Notes: generated from the sequence alone by a model not told the origin. A DNA stretch of 49,131 nucleotides from Deltaproteobacteria bacterium (GCA_016219285.1 JACRNJ010000068.1:1-49131); one strand, 5' to 3'; shown: positions 17,902 to 26,402, numbered from the stretch's first letter. Made by a program: numbers and translations.

Positions 17902-18171
17902 TTACCTCACATAGCCCGGTATGCCAACCAATATCTGCCTTGTAAAATCCAGCATGAGCCTGAGCATCCACGGAGATAAAAACATCAATGTTAGAAAGAC
18001 TGCTACAATCTTAGGTATAAATGTCAAGGTCATTTCCTGCAGCTGCGTCGCTGCCTGAAACAAACTCACAATGAGCCCGACTGCAAGGGCAACACCCAAA
18101 ACAGGCATTATCTCAAACAAAAGGAGTTTCATCGCCTCCTGGACTATTGTCAGAACAAATTCCTGCGTCAT
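17902..18171 (-). CDS. fliQ: Flagellar export apparatus protein FliQ
   Basis: This 89-residue protein has the two-helix layout of FliQ: helix 1 around IMPVLGVALAVGLIVSLFQAATQ and helix 2 around FIPKIVAVFLTLMFLSPWML, with the conserved Gln-rich QAATQLQEMTLTF between them. It belongs to the FliPQR channel. It overlaps the end of the fliP coding region by 4 nt, and fliR follows 38 nt later. Confidence 0.97.
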   Translation of the reverse strand: MTQEFVLTIVQEAMKLLLFEIMPVLGVALAVGLIVSLFQAATQLQEMTLTFIPKIVAVFLTLMFLSPWMLRLMLDFTRQILVGIPGYVR

Positions 18172-19277
18172 ATCCTAAAACTCCCTATCATAGAGCCGAC
18201 CAGAAGGGACCAGCCGTCAACAAGCACAAAGAGCATCAGTTTAAATGGGAGCGAAATCATAATAGGCGGCAGCATCAGCATGCCCATAGCCATGAGTATG
18301 CTTGCCACCACCATGTCTATAATAAGAAATGGTATAAAAAGAATAAAACCTATCTGAAAGGCAATCTTGAGTTCGCTGATAATAAATGCAGGGATGATAA
18401 CACTCGTGGGTATATCATCGTATCCGGCAGGCTTCTGCATCTTCGACATCTCCACAAACAGCGCCAATTCCTTTTCCTTTGTCTGCTTAAGCATAAATTC
18501 CCTGAACGGTTTTATCCCCGCAGAAAATGCCTCCTGCTGGCTCATCTTTTTAGACAGATACGGTTCAAGGGCAGTGGCATAGGATTTTTCAAACACAGGG
18601 GACATTACAAAAAAGGTCATAAAAAGAGACAACCCTATGAGAACCTGATTTGGCGGGGTTTGCTGAAGGCTAAGCGCCTGTCTCAGAAGCGAGAATACTA
18701 TTATAAATCTTGTAAACGATGTCATCATGAGTATTATTGCAGGGAGAATGGTCAGGACTGTCAGGAGGGTTAGTATCTGAATAGTCCCTGATAAATCATT
18801 CCCTCCGCCTATCCGAAGAGAAACATCAGGGAGGTTTAAACCCTCTCCTGCGCCAAATGAAACAGAGGGGGAAAAAAGGGCAAACATGGAGAAAAAAATA
18901 ATCGGAGGGAAAAATTTCATCCCCTTAAAGGAGGAATATTTCATCTTAACAATCCTCCCCATGAGCCCGCTCCATCTGATTCTTCCCCTTTCATTATCAT
19001 CATCCCCTTTTTTAACCACTTCCACTCCTTCAATGTTTTCAATGTCTGCAAGGTGTGTTATTGAATTCTCAGTTATCCCCAATGCCATGTGTTTGCCTGC
19101 AATATTCACCACTGCAATACTTTTTTTGGGACCAAGAGGGACATTGGTTATCACCCTTATAAAATCCCTCTCCCCCTTTATCTCTGCGCCAAACAGTCTT
19201 GAGTAGAGATAGGCGCTTAAAAACATGATGCCTATTACAACAATCAGTCCTGCTGCCATATTTTCCAGAATGCCCAC
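18168..19277 (-). CDS. fliP: FliO-FliP in-frame fusion (flagellar export channel)
   Basis: A single 369-codon frame joins FliO and FliP. Residues 1-30 give one membrane helix and residues 35-105 the small cytoplasmic domain of FliO (KSIAVVNIAGKHMALGIT). From residue 112 the sequence is full FliP, including its own signal peptide (KFFPPIIFFSMFALFSPSVS, ending SFGAG) and the four helices with LTILPAIILMMTSFTRFIIV. Met112 (18944) has GGGGAGG 9 nt upstream, so FliP can probably also start alone. Signal cleavage would release FliP from FliO in any case. FliO usually assists FliP assembly. A missing stop codon is either natural or a sequence error. Confidence 0.93.
   Translation of the reverse strand: MGILENMAAGLIVVIGIMFLSAYLYSRLFGAEIKGERDFIRVITNVPLGPKKSIAVVNIAGKHMALGITENSITHLADIENIEGVEVVKKGDDDNERGRIRWSGLMGRIVKMKYSSFKGMKFFPPIIFFSMFALFSPSVSFGAGEGLNLPDVSLRIGGGNDLSGTIQILTLLTVLTILPAIILMMTSFTRFIIVFSLLRQALSLQQTPPNQVLIGLSLFMTFFVMSPVFEKSYATALEPYLSKKMSQQEAFSAGIKPFREFMLKQTKEKELALFVEMSKMQKPAGYDDIPTSVIIPAFIISELKIAFQIGFILFIPFLIIDMVVASILMAMGMLMLPPIMISLPFKLMLFVLVDGWSLLVGSMIGSFRI
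18942..18960 (-). promoter_or_regulatory. Internal ribosome binding site and start for fliP
   Basis: GGGGAGG at 18954-18960 is followed by ATG at 18942-18944, inside the FliO-FliP frame and just before the FliP signal peptide. This is the normal place for a separate fliP start, so the fusion frame probably yields two products. Confidence 0.7.
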
Positions 19278-19287
19278 CTTGCCGCAC

Positions 19288-19662
19288 CTACTTTTTTAAC
19301 TGTTTGATTCTTTCCATAGGGCTCACTATGTCAGTCAGCCTCACTCCAAACTTTTCATTGACAACCACCACCTCGCCCATAGCAACAAGCCTGTCGTTCA
19401 CCAGTATTTCCATGGGTTCGCCGACAAGTTTATTCAGTTCTATAACAGAACCCTGACTCAACTGGAGAAGGTCATTTATAACTATCCTCGTCCTCCCTAA
19501 CTCCACAGATAATGTCACAGGGATGTCCATAATACGGTCGATATTGGCGCCGGCAGCAGCGCCCTTTTGTTCCTTTGACTCTTTAAGTTCACTGAAACTT
19601 GCAGGGACAACATTCTCTTTCCCTCCTGGTTCTTTCCCTTGTGTTTCCGTATTGGCAGGCAT
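19288..19662 (-). CDS. fliN: Flagellar motor switch protein FliN
   Basis: FliN forms the lower C-ring with FliM and takes part in switching and export-substrate docking. The 124-residue protein has a variable Lys/Glu-rich N-terminus and the SpoA domain (about 45-120). Typical motifs are MDIPVTLSVELGRTRIVINDLLQL, LNKLVGEPMEILVN and GEVVVVNEKFGVRL. It lies 3 nt after fliM. Confidence 0.97.
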   Translation of the reverse strand: MPANTETQGKEPGGKENVVPASFSELKESKEQKGAAAGANIDRIMDIPVTLSVELGRTRIVINDLLQLSQGSVIELNKLVGEPMEILVNDRLVAMGEVVVVNEKFGVRLTDIVSPMERIKQLKK

Positions 19663-19665
19663 AAA

Positions 19666-20652
19666 TTATTCCCCTCCCTTTAATAAAAATTCTGACACCT
19701 TCACAGCATAGCGCCCCTCATATTGTCCGGCATGTCCGCGGTATTTCAATATCCCTTCCACATACATATCCAATGGGTCGGCAGCCTTTTTGTCTAACTG
19801 GATTATGTCCCCTTTAGCAAGTCCAAGAAAATCCCCTATTGATATGCCTGCCGTCCCTATCTCGCATAAAACATTGGCTTCGGTCTTTTTTATCTCATCT
19901 TCAAATCTGGACAACCATCTCTCATCCACCTCCATCCTGTCGCTCTGGTATGCCCCGTAGAGTTTTTCCTTTATAGGTTCAATGGCGGCATAGGGGATGC
20001 ACATACGCATTGTGCTTGAGACAGCATCTATCTCAACCTTGAATGTGACGGAGATAACCACCTCTGTAGGCACCACAACATTTATAAACTGCGGGTTGAT
20101 CTCTGAACGGTTGTATACAAAGTCCACAGGGGAAACAGGCTCCCATGAGGTCTTCATATCACTGAAGACCATATCTATAATCCTTCTTATAATCCTCTGC
20201 TCTGTAGAGGAAAACTCTCTCCCCTCAACCCTTGTATGGTATTTTCCGCCTCCGCCAAAATAATTATCTATAATCAGAAATACCAGACTGGCATCAAAAA
20301 CAAGGAGGCTTAAACCGCGCAGCGGCGAGAGTTGAAATATATTAAAACTGGCTGGCAGCGGCGTGTTTTTTATGAACTCGCTGTACTTTGTCATCTTTAC
20401 CCCTTCTGTAGATATATCCACCATTTTCCTCATAAAATTAAACATAGAAACCCTGAAAAGCCTGCAGAACCGTTCATTGATAATCTCCATCGCAGGCATC
20501 CTCCCCCTGATTACCCTCTCCTGCTGGGTAAGGTCGTATGGCTTAATGCCTGAGGCCTCTTTTGATTTGTCTGCCTCTGTTTCTATTTCACCGCTTGATA
20601 CGCCTTTAAGCAGCGCATCAACTTCTTCCTGACTCAAAACTTTTTCAGCCAT
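19666..20652 (-). CDS. fliM: Flagellar motor switch protein FliM
   Basis: FliM links CheY-P to motor switching. The 328-residue protein opens with the CheY-binding peptide (VLSQEEVDALLKGV). The middle domain has the GG-rich FGGGGKYH and RRIIDMVFSD, and the C-terminal SpoA domain (about 250-325) pairs with FliN. The length is standard. It starts a block of closely spaced switch and export genes after a 177-nt gap from fliL. Confidence 0.97.
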   Translation of the reverse strand: MAEKVLSQEEVDALLKGVSSGEIETEADKSKEASGIKPYDLTQQERVIRGRMPAMEIINERFCRLFRVSMFNFMRKMVDISTEGVKMTKYSEFIKNTPLPASFNIFQLSPLRGLSLLVFDASLVFLIIDNYFGGGGKYHTRVEGREFSSTEQRIIRRIIDMVFSDMKTSWEPVSPVDFVYNRSEINPQFINVVVPTEVVISVTFKVEIDAVSSTMRMCIPYAAIEPIKEKLYGAYQSDRMEVDERWLSRFEDEIKKTEANVLCEIGTAGISIGDFLGLAKGDIIQLDKKAADPLDMYVEGILKYRGHAGQYEGRYAVKVSEFLLKGGE

Positions 20653-20659
20653 TCAAATT

Positions 20660-20800
20660 TCTCCGGTTATGCAGAGCGTCATAACTTCGCATACCTGCGT
20701 TACTCCTCGGTTCATCGTTGCGGCGTATGCTAAAAATACGCCTCACTCTTCACCTTGGTCGCGCCTTGGTCTGCTTTGTTCTGACGCTCTGTATGCGACT
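20660..20800. repeat. Palindromic repeat between fliM and fliL
   Basis: The outer arms GCAGAGCGTCA and TGACGCTCTGT form an inverted repeat about 100 nt apart. Inside is a hairpin, GCGTATGCTAAAAATACGC. The element fills most of the gap. It looks like a mobile palindrome with no gene. Confidence 0.7.
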
Positions 20801-20829
20801 TTATTTATGTCGTTGTGTATATGCCGTTC

Positions 20830-21411
20830 TCATTGAATTACAAACTCTGTAAAATAAACAGATTTCAGTTTCCCCTTGGTAAGTGTCTGGTTAACCCTTG
20901 CAACAATCTCATCGCGCAGCTGATACTTTCCCTGAATAGACCCAACGTCAGCATAACCTTTGCTGCTCAAAAGTATGATGATGGCATCCTTTATCTGCGC
21001 TGTCTTTGCCTTTGCCTCTTCCATAGCGGCAGTTTCCAAATCAAGATTGATTGTAACCTTCAGGTATCTGGTGCCTGTAGAATCCTGAAGATTTACAATA
21101 AACGGGTCTAAAGCCATTAACTCCACCTTCCCTCCCTGTCCGCTTTTATCCTCTTTTTTAGCATTGGTATCTTTCTTTTCACTCTTTTTTTCACTCTTTT
21201 TATCTGCCTCATGTCCTGATTTTTCCTCTGCGGTTGTCTCTGCATCAGCCGCCTTATCTTTCCCGCCGCCCATCTTGCTGAATACAAAAAAACCGCCGCC
21301 GACAAGTATTATCAAAACTAAAACACCGATGATTATTAACAGGAGTTTGTTGGATGATTTCGGCGGATGGGCTGTCTCCTCCTCTTTTTTATGCCCAGCG
21401 TCTTCTGACAT
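20830..21411 (-). CDS. fliL: Flagellar basal body-associated protein FliL
   Basis: FliL sits around the stator in the inner membrane and supports torque. The 193-residue protein has a cytoplasmic N-terminus, one membrane helix (about 25-48), and a long Lys/Glu/Asp-rich spacer. The periplasmic FliL domain follows (LMALDPFIVNLQDSTGTRYLKVTINLDLE, then IILLSSKGYADVGSIQGKY). It is the first gene of the operon in this window and lies about 85 nt downstream of a sigma-54 promoter. The spacer is longer and more charged than in many relatives. Confidence 0.93.
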   Translation of the reverse strand: MSEDAGHKKEEETAHPPKSSNKLLLIIIGVLVLIILVGGGFFVFSKMGGGKDKAADAETTAEEKSGHEADKKSEKKSEKKDTNAKKEDKSGQGGKVELMALDPFIVNLQDSTGTRYLKVTINLDLETAAMEEAKAKTAQIKDAIIILLSSKGYADVGSIQGKYQLRDEIVARVNQTLTKGKLKSVYFTEFVIQ

Positions 21412-21434
21412 ATTCCCCTCCCTTTCAGCAGTCT

Positions 21435-21458
21435 TCCAAAATCCTGCGCCGGATTTTG
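21435..21458 (-). other. Perfect inverted repeat in the fliL leader
   Basis: CCAAAATCC and GGATTTTGG, separated by 6 nt, form a 9-bp stem between the sigma-54 promoter and the fliL SD (AGGGAGGGG). It could be an mRNA hairpin or an operator. No T-run follows, so it is not an intrinsic terminator. Confidence 0.5.
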
Positions 21459-21505
21459 GGGCAGTCTGTTAGATTTACAATCTCATAAATCTGAAATCTA
21501 CTTTT

Positions 21506-21520
21506 GCAACCCTCGTGCCA
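21506..21520 (-). promoter_or_regulatory. Sigma-54 (RpoN) promoter for the flagellar operon
   Basis: On the minus strand the sequence is TGGCAC-GAGGG-TTGC, an exact match to the -24/-12 consensus TGGCAC-N5-TTGC. The expected start is near 21494, giving a leader of about 83 nt before fliL. Sigma-54 control of fliL/export/switch operons is known in Pseudomonas, Vibrio and Geobacter. It implies a FleQ/FlrC-type activator encoded elsewhere. Confidence 0.82.
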
Positions 21521-21908
21521 AGAGTAAGATTAAAAACTAAAATAGGAAAACATCAACAAACACTAACAGTTCCATATTCTTTGATTAGGCTATTCACATG
21601 AAAACAGGAATTTTCCGTCAAGGGAATAATAGCAGTGTCATAACTATGACACAGGACGGCCGCAAAAACGGACATTGATTTTTGGGAAAACCAAAACCAA
21701 AAATACTTCTTGCCCCTACAATAAATATATGCCACAATGCCCCCATAGTGAGAATTGGTTATTAAATTTGTGAGTTTAAAAAGTGATTTAGTGGGTTTTA
21801 TTGGGAAGTATCGGGAAGTATCGGGAAAATGTCGATAGTAAAGCTAAACACCAAAAATATCAATAGAATCAAATAATTTATTCAAAATCAAGTAGTTATA
21901 TAGTCATT
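21521..21908. other. Intergenic region upstream of fliL and tRNA-Leu
   Basis: No convincing gene is visible. A short tandem repeat of about 10 nt (GGGAAGTATC, two to three copies) lies at 21799-21830. The stretch holds the upstream region for the divergent flagellar operon and the tRNA gene. Activator sites for the sigma-54 promoter would be expected here but cannot be picked out by eye. Confidence 0.5.
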
Positions 21909-21997
21909 GCCCGAGTGGCGGAATTGGTAGACGCACGGGACTTAAAATCCCGAGGTGGGAAACTACCGTGCCGGTTCGAGTCCGGCCTCGGGCACCA
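21909..21997 (+). tRNA. tRNA-Leu (anticodon TAA), CCA encoded
   Basis: The acceptor arms GCCCGAG and CTCGGGC pair perfectly. The anticodon stem-loop CGGGACTTAAAATCCCG gives anticodon TAA. A long variable arm (GGTGGGAAACTACC) marks a class II tRNA, and the T-arm is CCGGTTCGAGTCCGG. The 3' CCA (21995-21997) is encoded in the DNA. It reads UUA and, by wobble, UUG codons. Confidence 0.97.
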
Positions 21998-22102
21998 ATT
22001 GGCAGATACAGACCAAAGATTTAGCGTTATAATTAAACATCCGAACTACTTATTTTAAAGCATCTATCGCCTTTTACATCTTACCTTGCGCCTCAATAAA
22101 CC

Positions 22103-23152
22103 ATGAACCGAAGAAAAACCAGACAGATTGCCGTAGGCGGCATAAGGATTGGCAGTGATTTTCCCATCTCTGTCCAGTCAATGACAAATACTGATACTGC
22201 CGATGTAAAAGCGACAATTAAACAAATTTCAGCATTGGAAGCGGCAGGCTGTGAAATTGCGCGCGTTGCTGTTCCTAATATGGAGGCAGCAGAGGCAGTA
22301 GGCAAAATCAAAAAGGCCTCATCAATTCCCATTATAGCCGATATACATTTTAACTATAAATTAGCCCTAAAGGTTATTGATAAGGGTATTGATGGGTTAA
22401 GACTGAATCCCGGCAACATCGGGGATAAACAAAAAATTAAAACCGTAGTAAAGGCTGCAAGAGAAAACAAGCTGCCCATCCGCATAGGTGTTAATGCCGG
22501 TTCTCTTGAAAAAGATATACTGGAAAAATACGGCCATCCAACGTCAGATGCAATGGCAGAGAGCGCATTAAGACATATCAAAATACTGGAAGATAATGAT
22601 TTTCTTGACATCAAAATATCCTTGAAGGCATCGGATATATGGAAGACCATTGAGGCCTATAGGCTTTTGGCTAAAAAAGTTGATTACCCTTTCCATATAG
22701 GCATAACAGAGGCTGGCACGATGTTTTCAGGCACAGTGAAATCGGCAGTTGGTTTAGGCATCTTATTGGCAGACGGTATTGGAGATACATTAAGGGTTTC
22801 TCTGACAGGCGACCCTGTAGAAGAGGTTAAGGTTGGGTGGGAGATTCTAAAGGCAATGAAATTAAGGGAGCGCGGGGTTAATATAATATCCTGCCCAACC
22901 TGCGGCAGAATAAAGCTTGACATAATAACTTTAGCTAATGAAATAGAGAAACGGCTTTCTCATATTAAGAGGCCTGTAAATATAGCCCTCATGGGCTGTG
23001 TTGTGAATGGCCCTGGAGAGGCTATTGAATCAGACATAGGCATAGCAGGCGGAGATGGCGCTGGGCTTTTGTATATAAAGGGCAAGCCTGCGAAGAAGGT
23101 AAAAGAAAAGGATATTGTGGATGCGATAATAAAAGAAGTAGAGAGATTGTAA
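22103..23152 (+). CDS. ispG: 4-hydroxy-3-methylbut-2-enyl diphosphate synthase IspG
   Basis: IspG is the [4Fe-4S] enzyme that makes HMBPP from MEcPP in the MEP isoprenoid pathway. The 349-residue bacterial short form has the TIM-barrel N-terminal part (RIGSDFPISVQSMTNTDT, IIADIHFNYKLAL, LRLNPGNIG). The C-terminal cluster-binding Cys are in ISCPTCGRIKLD and MGCVVNGPGEA. There is no strong SD. The stop is 2 nt before tsaE, so the two genes form an operon. The reductant would be a ferredoxin or flavodoxin. Confidence 0.98.
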   Translation: MNRRKTRQIAVGGIRIGSDFPISVQSMTNTDTADVKATIKQISALEAAGCEIARVAVPNMEAAEAVGKIKKASSIPIIADIHFNYKLALKVIDKGIDGLRLNPGNIGDKQKIKTVVKAARENKLPIRIGVNAGSLEKDILEKYGHPTSDAMAESALRHIKILEDNDFLDIKISLKASDIWKTIEAYRLLAKKVDYPFHIGITEAGTMFSGTVKSAVGLGILLADGIGDTLRVSLTGDPVEEVKVGWEILKAMKLRERGVNIISCPTCGRIKLDIITLANEIEKRLSHIKRPVNIALMGCVVNGPGEAIESDIGIAGGDGAGLLYIKGKPAKKVKEKDIVDAIIKEVERL

Positions 23153-23154
23153 AA

Positions 23155-23604
23155 ATGCTTATGCAAGTCTTTCATACATCATCGCCGGAAGACACAATGG
23201 AGCTTGGCAGAAAAATCGGCGAGGGGCTTAAGGCAGGCGATGTAGTCGCGCTTGCCGGAGAGCTTGGCGCAGGCAAGACTCTATTTACGCAGGGATTGGT
23301 GAAGGGGCTTGATGTTAAAGGTTATGTAAAAAGCCCTTCATTTACTATAGTGAATAAGTATGAAGGGAGGTTAGCTGTCTATCATCTTGACCTTTACCGT
23401 CTTGGCGGCGTAAATGAAATATATGAACTCGGAATAGAGGAATATCTATACGGAGGCGGCGTTGTTATTATAGAGTGGGCAGAAAAGGCATATGCTCTTT
23501 TGCCGTCTGTTTATTTATTGATTAAGTTTTTTTATACTGGAGAAAATACCAGAAAGATAGAAATTCGGCGAATAGGCAGGCATGGCAGTAAAACACATCC
23601 ATGA
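23155..23604 (+). CDS. tsaE: tRNA t6A biosynthesis ATPase TsaE
   Basis: TsaE supports the TsaB-TsaD complex in making threonylcarbamoyladenosine-37 of ANN-decoding tRNAs. The 149-residue protein shows the P-loop LAGELGAGKTLFTQGL, the SPSFTIVNKY segment and the HLDLYRL and IEWAEKA motifs of the family. Two in-frame ATG codons lie at the start; the first is used here. It ends 16 nt from the end of a convergent gene, with no obvious terminator between. Confidence 0.96.
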   Translation: MLMQVFHTSSPEDTMELGRKIGEGLKAGDVVALAGELGAGKTLFTQGLVKGLDVKGYVKSPSFTIVNKYEGRLAVYHLDLYRLGGVNEIYELGIEEYLYGGGVVIIEWAEKAYALLPSVYLLIKFFYTGENTRKIEIRRIGRHGSKTHP

Positions 23605-23620
23605 TGAAATGCGCAGCATT

Positions 23621-25195
23621 TTACCTGTTAACCCTTTGCTTGGCTATTTGCGCCATTTCACTATATACATCAGGGGCAATCTTTATAAATTCATTATAAA
23701 GGACTATGGCCTCTTCTCTCCTTCCCAACTGCTCTAACGCTGCAGCCAGGTTATAAATGGCCCCTGCATAATCAGGCTTTAGCCTTAATGCGTTTTTATA
23801 TTCAGCTACGGCTTCATATAGTCTGTTTTGCTTAGAGTAGGCAACTCCAAGGTTATTATAAGCGCCATGATAATCAGGCTTGAGGTGTAATGCGGCTTTG
23901 TATTCCAGAATTGCATCGTCAAGCCGGCCTTGATTGTAGTGGATAAGTCCGAGGTTGTTGTGTATAAAATAGGCATTGGGGGATGTTTTAAGGATATCTC
24001 TATACAGTGTAAGCTCATCTTTCCATACGGCGTTTCTCTGCTGCGCAACAATTGAAAATGGTATTATAATTAGCAGCGTTATGACAACAATGTTCCTTTG
24101 ATTAGCTGCCTTTTTTAACACACAACCCGCCAAAATGGCAAAACCTACTGATGGGAGGAAGAGAAACCTTTCTGCAATCGGAGTAGTGCTTGCCATTACA
24201 ATTCTATTTAGAACAGGGAGGATGGTTACAAAAACCCACAATATTAAAAATAATAGCCCCTTGTCCCGCCTGATGCAAGATAAGCTTAAAACTATACACA
24301 ACACTATTACCAAGGCAAGTCCAAAAAAAACCCACATCTTGTTTGTATGCGGCAGGGTGTATAATGCGCTTAGGTTTATTGGAAGAAATAGGAGTTTAAG
24401 ATAGTTTATAACTGCCCATGGAAGATAGTAAATAAAATCCGGATACGAGACCACAGGCGGATTCTCAAGCCTACCAAGAACCATCTGTCTCAGAAACATA
24501 TAGGATAGGAGAATTATTAAATAACCTAAAGCGGGCAGCCATTTTTTATAGCCGCGCTCACCTCTGTTAAAAAGGAGGTTATGGAGAATAATGATAATTG
24601 GCAGTGTGGCGGCAATCTCCTTTGAAAGAAGCGCCAAGACAAAGACTGCGAAAGAAGTGATAAGTAAAAGGAGCTTTGTTTTATTGTTGTAGTAAAGTAA
24701 ATATAAATAAAATGAGCTTAAGGAAAAAAATCCGGCTATAAGGTCTGTCCTTCCAAATATCCACGTCACAGATTCTGAATGAACCGGATGCGATGCAAAT
24801 ATAAGAGATGCTGCCATAGCAGCTCTATCATTCCCCAATATAGCTTTGGACAAAGGATATAATATTAAACAGACCGAAAGATAGAGAATGAGATTTGTAA
24901 AGTGATAACCTGCCGGATTTAGCCTCCAAAAGTAGTAATCTATAGCAAACGAAAGTGTAACAAGGGGTCTGTAAAGCCTGCTTGTGGTATGCGCCCATGA
25001 GTTTTCCCAAAAATCTTTTGTAAAAAAGAGCGGGATATTCCGCAGGTCTTTTATTAAGACATTGTTTGCTATGTGGTGTGTGTCATCCCATATAAAATCA
25101 CCGGAAAGCGAATTAAAATATATGGCAAATACCAAAACACAGATAACGCTGTAGGGAATTAACCATCTTATCCTATGCCTTATAGTCAACCACAT
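23621..25195 (-). CDS. TMTC-like membrane glycosyltransferase with C-terminal TPRs
   Basis: The 524-residue protein has a polytopic N-terminal part (about 1-390) with an acidic DD motif in the first loop (FIWDDTHHI) and conserved RPLVTLSFAIDYYFW and ASHPVHSESVTWIFGR. These are features of the GT-C, DUF1736/TMTC type. From about 395 it has TPR units of 34 residues (AYNNLGVAYSKQNRLYEAVAEYKNALRLKPDY). The QRNAVWKDELTLYRDILKTSPN linker recurs in four other products of this window. A transferase role on periplasmic proteins is inferred from the family; the substrate is unknown. The ATG follows 7 nt after a MITE end and no SD is visible. Confidence 0.85.
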   Translation of the reverse strand: MWLTIRHRIRWLIPYSVICVLVFAIYFNSLSGDFIWDDTHHIANNVLIKDLRNIPLFFTKDFWENSWAHTTSRLYRPLVTLSFAIDYYFWRLNPAGYHFTNLILYLSVCLILYPLSKAILGNDRAAMAASLIFASHPVHSESVTWIFGRTDLIAGFFSLSSFYLYLLYYNNKTKLLLLITSFAVFVLALLSKEIAATLPIIIILHNLLFNRGERGYKKWLPALGYLIILLSYMFLRQMVLGRLENPPVVSYPDFIYYLPWAVINYLKLLFLPINLSALYTLPHTNKMWVFFGLALVIVLCIVLSLSCIRRDKGLLFLILWVFVTILPVLNRIVMASTTPIAERFLFLPSVGFAILAGCVLKKAANQRNIVVITLLIIIPFSIVAQQRNAVWKDELTLYRDILKTSPNAYFIHNNLGLIHYNQGRLDDAILEYKAALHLKPDYHGAYNNLGVAYSKQNRLYEAVAEYKNALRLKPDYAGAIYNLAAALEQLGRREEAIVLYNEFIKIAPDVYSEMAQIAKQRVNR

Positions 25196-25201
25196 ATAAT
25201 A

Positions 25202-25346
25202 TTAAGGACACTTTCTCATTTCAAGTGGGTAACTTTCCTCTCCCCCACCCTAACCCTCCCCCGTCAAGGGGGAGGGTAAATTATTTGCATCCCGTCAAGG
25301 GGGAGGGAATATTATTTACCCACTCATTATGAGAAAGAACCATTAA
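25202..25346. mobile_element. MITE-like element A with nested palindromes
   Basis: The terminal inverted repeats are 25202-25232 and 25316-25346, starting TTAAGGACACTTTCTCA and ending TGAGAAAGAACCATTAA, and match at roughly three quarters of positions. The inside holds two GTCAAGGGGGAGGG palindromes. No coding sequence is present. It abuts the ATG of the TMTC-like gene. Confidence 0.7.
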
Positions 25347-25375
25347 ATAATAGTTCCCACAGAAAGCAGAGTCCG

Positions 25376-26152
25376 CTATTTCAAGGAATAACCTGCCCCC
25401 TCCCGACCTTGAAACTGTTTGATACGCATAGCCGCTTTCAGATTTTCCTGCGCTTCCATATTATCTGGATTAATCCTTAATGCTTGTTCAAACATTGAAA
25501 TGCCTTGGTTAATCAGCCCCTTTCGCACATAGGCCGTTCCCAGGACGTTATATATATTAATTAGTTGTTTATTATATGTTGCCAGCTTCAATGCCTTTTC
25601 CAATTCAATGATAGCAATATCCCATTGGCTGCGGTCCATATAGATAATCCCAAGGTTATAATATGCGTCTGATGACGGGGTAAGGCCTATAACCATTTGA
25701 AATTCTTTTATGGCGTCTTCTAACCTGCTCATTTTGTAATACAAAAGCCCAAGTTTGTGATGGATGCGCGCTTTAAAAATATAATCATCGGCATATTCAA
25801 GCGCTCTTTTAAACTCATGTAAGGCCATGTCTAATGAATTTATTTTATCATATATCCCTCCAAGAGAATAGTGGATAGGCGCGCACTTGCACTTTGGATT
25901 GACATTCAATATCCTTTTATAGGCAATTACTGCATCATCAGCAAGCCCGGCTTCTAAATAGGTGTCAGTTAGATTGCCATAGGCGCGCCATTTATCCGGG
26001 GATTTTGCCACAGCATCCCGCCAAAGAGAAAACTCATCCTGCCACAGGAAGTTTCTTTTAAAGGAAACAACGAAGAGCGCTAAGACGATAATTATGGAAC
26101 ATGCAATTGAATAGATATACGCTGCAGGCCTCATAGTTATAAAGGTTCTCAT
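25376..26152 (-). CDS. TPR protein with one membrane helix, related to the TMTC C-terminus
   Basis: The 258-residue protein has a membrane helix at about 10-28 (AAYIYSIACSIIIVLALFVV). The TMTC-type linker (RNFLWQDEFSLWRDAVAKSPDK) follows, then about six TPR units with AYYNLGIIYMDRSQWDIAIIELEKAL-like sequence split over several repeats. It looks like the last helix and TPR tail of a TMTC-like transferase without its catalytic part. The start lies 8 nt from MITE B, so the insertion may have set the present 5' end. It probably faces the periplasm and binds proteins. Confidence 0.8.
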   Translation of the reverse strand: MRTFITMRPAAYIYSIACSIIIVLALFVVSFKRNFLWQDEFSLWRDAVAKSPDKWRAYGNLTDTYLEAGLADDAVIAYKRILNVNPKCKCAPIHYSLGGIYDKINSLDMALHEFKRALEYADDYIFKARIHHKLGLLYYKMSRLEDAIKEFQMVIGLTPSSDAYYNLGIIYMDRSQWDIAIIELEKALKLATYNKQLINIYNVLGTAYVRKGLINQGISMFEQALRINPDNMEAQENLKAAMRIKQFQGREGAGYSLK

Positions 26153-26159
26153 TATAATA

Positions 26160-26309
26160 TTAAGGACACTCTGAAAAACTCTTTTTATGTCATTCCCGCA
26201 TGTTTTTAGCGGGAATCCAGTTCTTGTAAATTTAATGACCTATGGATGCCCGATAGAAGCATTCGGGCATGACAATTTTAAAAAAGGTAGTTTTTCAGAG
26301 GTTCCTTAA
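26160..26309. mobile_element. MITE-like element B carrying a CATTCCCGC repeat
   Basis: The terminal inverted repeats TTAAGGACACTCTGAAAAACT and (complement) TTAAGGAACCTCTGAAAAACT match at 19 of 21 positions. The 150-bp element has no frame. It contains the CATTCCCGC...GGGCATGAC unit also seen at 10509-10608. TTAA lies at both ends. It separates a truncated TMTC-family fragment from the TPR gene. Confidence 0.8.
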
Positions 26310-26318
26310 CCCGGCTGC

Positions 26319-26402
26319 CTATAAAAAAAGTTTAGGTGATTTCGCTGTCACATCCTGCCATAACGCAATATCCTTCTTCCATGCCGGATATCTTGCTGAC
26401 AT
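26319..26402 (-). pseudogene. 27-codon remnant of a TMTC/TPR-family gene
   Basis: A TGATG overlap links this frame to the stop of the preceding gene. It reads PAWKKDIALWQDVTAKSPK, the exact linker motif of the TMTC/TPR family in this window, and then stops 10 nt before MITE B. It is best read as the start of a broken TPR gene whose remainder is lost. Confidence 0.7.

Noticed and set aside
20653-20829. Separate promoter for fliM
   Set aside because: The gap is filled by a palindromic repeat and no sigma-54, sigma-28 or good sigma-70 match was found on the minus strand.
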